From NCBI RefSeq assembly GCF_019393635.1, contig NC_057866.1, positions 11,728,223-11,792,222 of the forward strand: 64,000 bases of DNA. Reading direction: 5' to 3'. Below are positions 38,101-50,100 of the stretch, in pieces. A model generated the notes under the pieces. It worked only from the letters and a program-made list of their open reading frames with translations. It was not told where the DNA came from and ran no database searches. This DNA is from Dromiciops gliroides. Its lineage: Eukaryota > Chordata > Mammalia > Microbiotheria > Microbiotheriidae. Position 1 is the first letter of the stretch. Each line of letters opens with the position of its first letter. The position numbers were made by a program, and so were the translations under genes.

Positions 38101-41100
38101 AAATATATAGGAAACACCCAGGTAATGAAATCCACTCTAATAACTCATATTGGTCTTTCCTCTGAAATCTATAGTCTATGAGTTGCCTAGTGGACTGAGG
38201 AGTGAAATGACTTGCCCAAGGTCACACAGACAGTATGCATGAGAAGAAAGTTGAACTCAGCCAGTCAATGAGCCTTCATTAAGCACTCACTACATGTCAG
38301 GCACTGTGCTAAGTGCTGGGGATACAAAGAAAGGTGAAAACATGATCCTTGCCCATAAAGAGCTCACATTCTAATGAGGGAGACAACATGCAAGAGATAG
38401 ACAGTGGGAATAATAGGTACATCCTGGCTTTGAACCCACATCTCCATCTCCTTTGCCTCCAGGCTCCTAACATTCAAGGAGCCCCTAATGACCATTCATT
38501 CCTGACCCCAAGAGATTCTTGCTCTAAGTTTTAGGGTAGAATGAAGGGAACCAGAGGGACCCCCTCATCCCCCCCCATAGTCCCTTGGCAGAATCAAGAC
38601 CCCAATTACCACTTTAATCTAAGTGTTCCTATGTTCCCAAGTTGGAGGTAGAGGGGGAGGTCTGAGCAGCTCAGGAAGGCCACATCCAAGCCAGCCTTAA
38701 TGATGGGCAAGGAGCTTCTCCTCAAAGATGAAAATGATGATTATGAGGATAGTAATGCTAAAGCTGATATTTATATAGAGTCTACCATGTCAAACACTGG
38801 GCTAAACACATTACAAATATTATCTGACAAAAACCATTGAGATAGGTGCTGTTATTATCCCTATTATATAGATCTGGAAATGGAGGCAGCCAGAGGTTAT
38901 GAATTGCCCAGGGTTACCCAGCTGAAACATATCTAAGGCTGGACTTGAACTCAATTCATCCTGGCTCCACAACCAGTACTCTATCTATTGGCTACCTAGA
39001 TGCCTCTGATCCTATATTATTCTTCCCTCCCTTTTTCTATTTCCCCAAAGACTACTCTTTTACCTTGAGGCAGAAATGCACTGGAAAGTATGAAGAGTCC
39101 AGCAAGGAGGAAGAAAGCCACCACTATTGTTCGACGACCAAGGTGGTTCATGATGATCAAGGCCCCAAACCTGCTGAGGAAGCTGGAAGCTCCCAAAAGA
39201 ACCTGGAGCATTTGAATATTGCGCCCCAAGTTCTGAAGATCCAGAGAGAGTCCATAGAAAAGCATCCCTGTTGTGAAACTGCAGCAGACAGTGGGGAAGG
39301 GGAGAGAATCCATTACACATGGAGCCCAGAGTTCACCCTTAAATGCAGTTTGGTTCAACAAGCCTTTATGAAAGACCTGTTGGGTGTCAGGGTCTGTACT
39401 AGGCGCTAGGTACACAAACCCCTCAAGGAGTTGATATTCTGCTGGGGGTGGCAATGATCCATGAAGGCAGTTAAGTGAGTGCCAGATACATTCAGGAGGG
39501 CAAGGGGATCACTAACTAGGGTGAACAGAACAGGCTAATTATCAATAGGGGAATGGCTGCTATTCTTATAAATTTGATTAAGTTCTCCATATCCTTGAGA
39601 AATGAAGTCTTTATCAGAGATGCTTACTATAAATTCTCTCCCCCCACCTCCAGTTTTCTGCTTTCATAATACTTTTGATTGCATTGGGTTTGTTTGTGTA
39701 AAACCTTCTTAATTTTAATGTAATCAAAATTATCCATTTGACATTTTGTGATGTTCTCTATATCTTGTTTGGTCTGAAATGCTTCCCTTATCCTTTGATC
39801 TGACAGGAAACCGATGCCATGCTCTCCTAATTTGCTTATGACCCTGCCCTTTAGGAGTAGATCACACACCCATTTGGATCTTATCTTGGTATAATGTGAG
39901 ATTTTCATCTATGCCTAGTCTCTGCCATAATATTTTCCAGTTTTCCCAACAGTTTTTGTCAAATAATGAGCCTTTTGTCCTAAAAGCTTTGATCTTTGGG
40001 TTTGTCAAACATTACATTATTATGGTCATTTACTACAATGTAATGCGTTCTTAATATGTGTATCTACTGATCCACCGTTTGATTTCTTAGTCAGTACCAG
40101 ATTGTTTTGATGATTACCACTTTAAAATACAGTTTGAGGTTTGGTATGGCCAGGCCACCTTTCTTCATATTTTATCATTAATTCCCTTGATATTCTTGGC
40201 CTTTTGTTCTTCTAGATGAATTGGGATATTATTTTTTCTAGCTCTATAAAATGATTTTTTGGGTAATTCTTTGGTATAGCACTAGATAAGTAAGTTAATT
40301 TAGGTGAAATGGTCATTTTCATTATATTTGCTTAGTCTAACCATGAGAAATTAATACTTTTCTAATTGTTTAGATCTGACTTTATTTCTGTGAGAAGTAT
40401 TTTGTAATTGTGTCCACATATTTCCTGACTTTGTCCTTGCAAGTAGTCTCAAAAGTATTTTATATTGCTCACAGTTATCTTAAGTGGACTATCTCTTTCT
40501 CTCTCTTGCTGCTGAACTTTTTTGATATTATATAGAAATGCTGATGATTTATGTGGGTTTATTTTCTATCTTGCAACTTTCCTAAAGTTGTTAATTATCT
40601 TGATTGGCTTTTGATTTTCTATATATACAATTATTATCTGCAAATCATTATCATAAAAAGCTAACATTTACATAGTGCTTTTTTGTGTGGGGGGCAATGA
40701 GGGTTAAGTGTCTTGCCCAGGGTCACATAGCTAGTAAGTGTCAAGTGTCTGAGGCTGGATTTTGTGTCAAGATAATGGAATGTGGTAGATGAGGAGATTT
40801 ACCAGATACTCAGGGGCCCACTGAAGATTGATCTAAACTGATTGAATTGGGGGAGAGCAACTGACTGCTGACTGGCTTACTTCCAGTTAACTAGATTGTA
40901 AGCACATCAGGCTGGTATTTAAGAGGGTATTGTTCTCAGAAGCTAAAAACTTTGAACTTTACATCAAGACCATCTTTGGGTCTAGTGAACCAATGAATTT
41001 GAATGCCACTAGCCAATCAGCTTGAAGAAGCACCCATTTCTGGAAGGGGAACATGAAGGAGGAAGCAGACTCTAGCGAGAGAGTTCTTGCTCTTTTGGTG

Positions 41101-44100
41101 GAGACATCGGCTTGGTGGCAGAGGACTTCAGAAGTGGGAGGTTTAGGAAGGCAAGAATTTCCAGGCTATAAGAAATCTGTTCTCAATCTTTCTCTTTCTT
41201 TTGCTATCTTTCAATAAACTATTTTTTTGTTTGTTTGTTTTTTGGGGAGGCAATTGGGGTTAAGTGACTTGCCTAGGGTCACACAGCTAGTGTCAAGGGT
41301 CTGAGGCCGGATTTGAACTCAGGTCCTCCTGAATCCAGGGCCAGAGCTCTATCCACTGTGCCACCTAGCTGCCCCTCAATAAACTCTTAAAAAATCTAAA
41401 CTCGTTTATCAGTTATTTTAGTCAGTTTCCCCCAAAAACTGGGGAGACAGATTAGAACCCACATTTAGCATTTTAAATTACACAATTTGAACTCAGGTCC
41501 TCCTGAACCCAGGGCCAGTGCTTTATCCACTGTGCCAACTAGCTGCCCCCTGTTGTTGTATTTTTTGCAGGGCAATGAGGGTTAAGTGACTTGCCCAGGG
41601 TCACACAGCTAGTTGTGTCAAGTGTCTGAGACTGGATTTGAACTCAGGTACTCCTTGACTCTAGGGCCAGTGCTCTATCCACTGTGCAACCTAGCTGCCT
41701 TCATATGGGACAAGCTCTATAGCATGAATCTGAGTTTTTCTTTTTAAGTGGTAAGAAAGGTGCCTTCAGAATGATACATGATTACACCTGGCATGTAGGG
41801 AGAGTGAGGGATAAACATCTTGGCTACTCAAGTTCTGCACTGATACTTAGGAAATGTGAAGAACCCTAGAGGACAATTGACAACTGGGTGGCACAATGGG
41901 TAGAGAGCAAGATCTGTAGTCAGGAAGCCCTGAGCTCAAATCCAGCCTCAAATACTCTAGTTGTGACTCTGTGCAAGTCACTTATCTTCAGTCTGCCTCA
42001 GTTTCCTATCCTATAAAATGGGATATCATAGTACCTATCTCAAAGGGTTGTTATGAAGAGCAAATGGGAAAATATTAGTCAAGGGCTTTGAAAAACTTAA
42101 GACATCATGTAAGTGCTAGGTAACATCATCAGCTTTATCACATTACCACATTGGATAGATCCTTCAAGAAAGATTTATGGATTGACATGGGTAAAGAAAT
42201 ACACAGAAAGAGAAAGGAGGTGACCATGGCTTTCACCATCCATCGGTGGAGGGAGAATGCATGTCCCTGAGGTGTTGGCTCCATGGAAGCATAATGATCA
42301 TTGTCAGATTCCTAGAGATAGATTTCCATGATCACTTAAGAAAGTGCTGGGGGCTCTTCTTGGCCTGGGTTTTCTCCTCTGAAATAGGCCTAGGATGAGT
42401 GCCCAGAGGGGAGCCAGGATGCTGAAGGACATCGTGCTCTTGGCACTTGAAGATAGCCTGAAGGCAGTGGGGATGGTTCATTTGGAGAAGAGAAGCCTTG
42501 GGGAGGGGGGACATGAGCGCTGCCTTCAGGGAACTGAAGGGCTGACACATGGAAGATAGAGAGCATTTGCTCTGCATGGAGCCATTGATGGAGGTTGCAG
42601 AGAGGCAGATTGAGACTCTATGTAAGGGAAAACCTCCTAATACTTAGAGCCGTCTGAAGGTAGGATGAGGTTTTTAGGAAGAAGCTGGATAAGTGTTAGA
42701 GGGGCTAAGGTGAGGAATATGGTGAGTGAATTCCTTAAATTCAGGTTGAATTGGATGACCTCCAAAGACTTTTACAACTCTTTGTTGTTTGTTGTCTTGT
42801 TTCAGTTGTATCTGATTCTTCATCATGCTATTGGGAGTTTTCTTAGTGAAGACACCAGAGTGGTTTGCCATTTCATTCTCCAACTACAGCAAAATGACTT
42901 GCCCAGGGTCACAGAGTCCGTAAGTATCTGAAGCCATGTTTGAACTCAAGATGAGTCTTTCTGATTCCAGGGCTGGTGCTCTATCTACTGTGTCACCAAA
43001 ACCCAAGATTCTACAATTCTGTGAATCACAGATAAAAGATTAGCGCTCAGCCTCTCCTTTTCTACTGCCTAGTGACTGTATCTACCTGAGTGATTTTTTG
43101 GGGGGTAGTGGAGACTTTCACATTCCTTATACATTATAGGGAACCTACCGTGAAAAGGACAAACAGAGGATTCTTGTACGCAGGTTGGGAAAGCAAACCA
43201 AATCCAATATTGTGTAATGGGTCTGTGCTGCAGCCAACTCTTTCTCCATGGTGGATCTCACAGCCTTTTGGGAGAAAAACCAAAGATAGAGTCAATCAGG
43301 TTAGAGAACGGACAAATAGAAGGAAGGAGCAGGAAGGACTGGGTTGGTAAGAGAGTCTAGGAAGGTACTGGGACCAAATGAGAGCTCATTGGCTTTAACA
43401 CCAAAGCCTCATTAAGTCTTTCCTTACCCCAGTGACAAGCTCTATAACATGCCCAGTGGAGCCATGCCTGTGTACACAGGACCAGAGGAGTACCATTGAG
43501 AACCCTCAGGTCATGTAAGATCATCAGAGACACCAGGCTGTCCCCAAGTCTATCATTACAGCATGAGGGATGCACACTTTGGCCCCATATATCCTCTGTG
43601 GGTGCTACTCCATGAAAATACTGACATCCAGCTTAGAAATAAATGTAGCTCTCCTTGGAACATCAGTGTGTTTTAAGAAAACGCTAATGGAAATGCATCA
43701 TCGGCACTATCTGAGTGAGATGGCTAAATGTTTTTCAGAACTTAACCACTTCTAACATATAGGATCATATAAACTAAAAATCAATAGAAAGGAAAAATAT
43801 CAGTTTTATCACTGGCCTGGAGTCAGAAAATCTGGGTTCAAATCTTGCCATCGATACTCCCTGTGTTCCCTAACCAAGTCCCCTATTCTCCCTGTGCCTG
43901 AATTTTCTAATTTGTAAAATGAGGAAGTTGAAAACATCTGAAGTCCCTTTGAGCTTCAATTCTATGATGATATCATCCATGCATATGTCCTAATCACACA
44001 TATTCCATATGCATGTGCCTCTCCATGCACATGGAGTATACCCAAATGCATGCTGACTCTGGAGTCAGAATATTTGGGTTCAGATCTCCCCTTTATACTG

Positions 44101-47100
44101 GTGTGAATTTGTGCAAAGCATTTAAAGCATCTTTGGACTTCATTTTCCTCATCTGTAAAATGAAGGGCTGGACTAGGTGGCCTATGGAAACCCTCATATG
44201 GGAATTTCCTATTGTATGATCTTATGTTCCCTAGACAAGTACTGATGATGTATATTACAGTTATATATGACTTTTATTATAGTTGTTGAGAGTGTTCAGT
44301 GTTCACTAGGGTTTTTTGAGGAAATATCGATACTTTCCAAGGCAACCACAGCCGTGGGGGCTCATGAGCTATGGTTCTGAGAGGATGGAGCTCCACAGAG
44401 AGAACACCTTACTTCTGTAGTATTTTCCCCTTGTCCTTGCAGCAGGACAGAAGGCTGAGGCTTTAGCTTTCAGTTGCTGTGAGAATTGGTCCCATTGAAA
44501 ATCCAAATGCAGTTGGGTGGTGCTTTTGAGGTAACCCCCATTTCCTAAGGAAATTCCCCTAGAAGCTATATATAGTTGAGGAACCTGAGGCCTGAGAGAT
44601 GAAGTGACTAGCCCATGATGACCCAGCCAGGATGTGGCTGAGGAAGATTTCAACTCATGTCTCCCGAGCAAAGAGCCTAGTGTTCTCTCCACGTTGTCTG
44701 CAGGGGCTGGCTTCTGTGCCTCCCTTGTGTTTCTGTGATTTACTGTGATTTACTGTGATTTACTGTGATATACTGGATTTACTGGGATTTACTGGGATTT
44801 ACTGGAGTACAAATCATGTAACTCATTTCATACAGATTTCAATAGGACTCTTTCTAAATTTGCCATGTGTGAATAGGTGATCCTTACTAGTCAAGGCTGC
44901 TATGGGGCCAGAGGGAGGCAGGGCCTAAGCAATTAGTAAGTGCTTACTATGTGGCAAGCACTGTGCTAAGTGCTTTACAAATAAAATCTCATTTCATCTT
45001 TATTATTTAATTGTTTCATTAACTACTTTACATCGCCTTCTTATGAAATGGCAGGGCAAGGGTGAAACCAGTGACCAAGGAAGAGAAAAAGGGGAAAGAG
45101 AGCAGAAAGAGCATACAGGAATGGTCATGGAGAATGACATGTAAGACAGGAGGGGAAAAGGGCAGAGGGCTGAAAGGGCCCTCTGAAAGCAGAGGGGAGG
45201 GAGATGCCCTCTCCCTCCCACAAGGTGATCCTCACATCTTCCCATAGTTTAAGTACCTCTCCCCAACTCTGGTTGCTCTCTCTGATACAGCTAGGCAGTC
45301 CCAAAGATGATTTCAAACAGGCAAGTTTACTGTGGCTTCCAGACACTCTCAATCACTTGGTTCCTTGTCTTGTCAAGTAGAGATGAAAGTAGCTACCCCT
45401 ATCCCTTCCCTGTTCTCTTGACCACTGAAACTTGGAGAAGCATCATCAGAGATTGGCCTTTCCTCTTCTTAGATCTGAGGCTGCTGTGCTTGACTTGAAA
45501 AGTCACCATTTCCCTCTTCCCAGCCCTGGCTCCTCCTTCCCCTCTCACCTCCACGGTCAGGGTCTGCTCCTTTACTCCATTGATTTTTGCAACTTGTCTG
45601 AGCACCTTTAAGGCATCATCACATTTGTTGTGGACAATCAGCCATCTAGCAGACTCTGGCAACCACCTAATTAAATAGGGCATGACAGATATAGTTAATT
45701 CTCCATTTTCTACTTATTCAGTCACACTTCTTACGTGCAGCAGAGCTGTGGTTCTTTTTTTTGTGGGGGGGAGTCTACAACTAATTACTTAGTATTCTTT
45801 AACACGCAAAAAGTTCACATATAAAAGCCTTCATCCCCAATTATCCTAAGCCACACACCTCTGACAAAAAAATGAGCAAATTTACTCATTAAGTGTAGCT
45901 CTTCTTGATTATTCCCCTTCTCTAAAAAATTCTTTAAGTGAGTTCAGGACAGGTTTTTCTTTGGGCTCAAATCTGTATTTTCCGATAGATGTTCAGGTAG
46001 ACTTATCAGGAAAAAATTCTAAAATTGTCAAGAGATTAGGCATTTTAGTCACCCTTTCAATCCTTGAAGCTCTAAATGTGAGCAAATCTCCCTCCCCCCC
46101 CCCCGCCCCCCGTCCCATGAGACCTACATCAGGTGAACAATTTAGGACGAATTCTATTCTTGTATCAGCGATGCAAATGCAGGTAGGAGAATGACCATAT
46201 TTGACTATGTCTTGAATCACTGATCAGGAAACAGACATTTCCCTCCATTCTAAGGGCAGCTCATCTGATCTTTTCTATTAGAAATGTTTTGTTTCCTTGA
46301 TTTTCAGGTTTTCCTCTAAAATCTCTCCATTCCCCCACCATGCTAGTAAAAGAAGAAACAAATAAATATGGCAGGTCTAGCATCACCATCTCACAATTTC
46401 AAGGTTAAAACAAATGCCTCCTGAATTTATCTAACATTTCATCTACACGGTCTTGATTTGAAAAATGACGGAAGTGTTTAATAAGTCCCCTTAACATTGG
46501 AAATACAAATTTCTTTCTAGACCATCCATGAAGAGCACCAGAGAAGAGTACTCTCCTTGGGATCTTCTGAGGACTGAGGCAAAACCATTTAAAGAATCCT
46601 CTGACAAACTTTGATAGCTTTACGAGTTAGAAGTTCCCTTGGAAATGAGGCAGCTTTTAAAAACTTTGAAATAGAACTCTTTTAATTAATAGAATACTCA
46701 TACCGGAGCATACATCATTAAATGCATTTCATACAAATTTTATTAGGACTGTTTTCCTAAATGACTATTCCAAGTCCTGAGTCATGAACAGTTACAAAAC
46801 CAAACAATAAGACTTCTCTAATCTTGCTCCAAGAAAAACTGCTCTCCTGGGTGAATATGTATTAGTAGACATGCTTGGTTACAAACTTTTCCTTTGGTGA
46901 TAGGAAGTCCTCCTGACAGGCAGACAAGACCTCAAGTCTCCAACACATGGTCCAAAGTCACTGCTTTAGTTTCTGACATTTCATAATTTTCAAAATGGAG
47001 AGCTGTCAGTTTCAGGCTTCATGCTTGTACAGAGGCAGAGAAATAAATAAGGGCCTGTTCTCAATTGTTTTTAGAACTTCAGTGCTGCTTTTTGCAGGAT

Positions 47101-50100
47101 CTGTCAACTGGCCAAAGTTTTCTTTTTTTAAATAATGTACCTTCATCACTCACTGATTTTGCCCATTTCCCCATAGCCTCATCTCCCATCATCATAATCT
47201 TTTCTATCCTCATCTTGTACCTGGCCCCCAATCTTCCCTCTCTGTGCTGTCTGCCCTCTTTGGTGCCTAGATTTCCATCTGTGCAGATGATTCCATTCTC
47301 CTGCTGAGTTCCTCTAAAGTACTCTATAGGGGGCAGCTAGGTGGCACAGTGAATAAAGCACGGGCCCTGGATTCAGGAGAACCTGAGCCCAAATCCGGCC
47401 TCAAACACTTGACACTTACTAGCTGTGTGACCCTGGGTAAGTCACTTAACCCTCATTGCCCCGAGGGGGAAAAAATACTGTATAGCATTTTCTGCATTTG
47501 TTCTCTAGGAATAGTCAACAAACCAGAATCCACATGCTGTTTTCCGCACTTTATCCACCCCTGGGATGATTTCCTTTACATCACCACTTTTGCCAAAGAG
47601 TTCATTGATCTATTCCTCAGTTGTGTAAAAGAGGAAGTTCCCAACATACAAGGGGCAGCATTTCTTCCCTTGATTTCATCACTCTAGAAGTACTGGGTAA
47701 GGTACTGGCCCAACTGCATGCAGGAGTTGCTGTCCAGCATGCTCAGAAACCCATGTGACACAGGGCGTCAGGGGAGTTCAGGGTTCTTGAAGGCAGGAGG
47801 CTTTTGGGGGATGCACAATTAGGGTTTTAACTTAGATCTCCTGAGTCCAGAAATGCTCCCTTTCTGTAATTAAGTCTCTGAAAGATAGAGACAAAGACTG
47901 GACCTATGATTTAACAGGAATAGGGAACTCCCAGGAGGTGAAAATTCCTCTGCTACTACAATTTTGTCTTGTCAAGTTACCTAGAGCAATGAGAGGTATA
48001 GTCATTTGCCCAGGATCACAGTTTCCATAAGAGGCAAGACCACCTTTTATATATACTATATGTATACACACACAAATACTTAAATATGTACCTGTTATCT
48101 CCTCTGATAGTATTAACACCTTAAGGCAGGGCCAGTTAATTTTTGTATTCGTGTCCATAGCCTTTATTATATATTAATAAAAGTTTACTGATTATTTGTT
48201 TGTTACAAGGGATGTTCCAATTCTGGATTAGTATAGAGGGAATAATTATGATATTTTTAAAAGGCCTGTATCAACCTTATTTTTCAAAAAAGAAAATGGA
48301 ACTGAATAAGTAAGCTAATTTAGGTAGAATTATGATTTCAATGATATTAGCTCAGACTACCCATGAGCAATTGATATTTTTCCAATTGTTTAGATCTGAT
48401 TTTATTTGTATAAAAAGTGTTTTGTAATTGTTTTCATATAGTTCCTGGGTTTGTCTTGGCAGGTAGACTCCCAAATATTTTATATTGTCTAGACTTATTT
48501 TATTTTTATTTTTTAATAAAAGTATTTTATTATTTTCCAGTTTCCAGTTTGTTTTCATAGGATTTTTAGTTCCAAATTTTTTTCCCACCCTCTCTTCCCT
48601 CCCTCCTCCCCAAGATGGAAAGCAATCTGAAATAGGTTACATAGTCTACATATATTTTATTTCATTCATTCATTCATTTGTTTATTAATTAATTGATTGA
48701 TTGATTGGGGCACTGAGGGTTAAGTTACTTGCCTAGGGTCACACAGCTAGTAAATGTCAAGTGTCTGAGGCTGGATTTGAACTCAGGTCCTCTTGAATCC
48801 AGGGCTGGTGCTCTATCCACTGCGCCACCTAGCTGCACCCCCCTCTACATTTATTTTAAATGGAATTTCTCTTTCTATCTCTTGCTGCTGTGCTTTGTTG
48901 GTCACATATAGAAAGGCTGACGATTTATATGGGCTTATTTTCTATCTTGCAACTTTGCTAAAGTTGTTAATTGTTTCAAGTAGTTTTTTACTTGATTTCC
49001 TAGGATTCTCTAAGTATACCATCATGTCAGCAAAGAGTGATAGTTTTGTTTCTTCCTTGCCTATTCTAATTCCTTCATTTTTTTTCTTCTCTTAATGCTA
49101 AAGCTAACATTTCTAGTACAATATAGAATAATAGTAATAAAGGACATCCCTATTTCACTCCTGATCTTACTGGGAATGCTTCTAACTTATCCCCATTAGA
49201 TGTAATGCTTGCTGATAGTTTTAGATAGATACTGCTTATCGTTTTTTTTGCAGGGCAATGAGGGTTAAGTGACTTTCCCAGGGTCACACAGCTACTAAGT
49301 GTCAAGTGTCAGAGGCTGAATTTGAACTCAGGTCCTCCTGAATTCAGGGCCAGTGTTTTATCCACTGTGTCACCTGGCTGCCCCAATACTGCTTATCATT
49401 TTAAGGAAAACTCCATTTATCCCTATGCTCTCTAGTGTTTGTTTTTTTTTAATAGAAATGGGTGCTATATTTTGTCAAAGGCTTTCTCTGCATCTATTGA
49501 GACAATCATATGATTTTGGTTAGTTTTGTTATTGATGTTGTTAACTATGTTGATAGTTTTTCTAATATTAGACCAGCCCTATATTCCTGGTATAAATCTC
49601 ACCTGGTCATAGTCTATTAACCTGGTGATAAATTGTTGTAATCTCTATGACCATATTTTATTTAGAATTTTGCATCAATATTCATTAGGGAAATTGGTCT
49701 GTAATTTTCGTTATCTATTTTGGCTCTTCCTATTTTAAGTATAAGCACCATATTTGTCTCATAACAGGAATTTTGTAAGATTCCTTCTTTTTCTAATGAT
49801 ACTACAGGAGGCTTTTTTCATTTTGTATAAGAAAAACCTGAATAAAAGAAAGAAATGAAAAAAGTAAAAAATAGCATGCTTCAATCTGTGTTCTTTACTA
49901 GTCCTTTGGGATTGTCTTGGATCAATGTATTGCTAAGAATAGTCAAGTCATTCGTAGTTATTTATCAAACAATATTGCTGTCATTGTGTACAATGTTCTC
50001 CTAGTTTTGCTCACTTCACTATACATCACTTCATGCAAACCTTTCCAGGCCTGTCTGGAATCATCCTGCTTGTCATTTCTTATAGAACAATAATATTCCA

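Noticed and set aside
38945..39409. 154-residue plus-strand open frame
   Set aside because: Antisense shadow of gene B exon 7.
44369..44692. 107-residue minus-strand open frame
   Set aside because: Overlaps MIR-like sequence, no recognisable domain, no matching splice sites.
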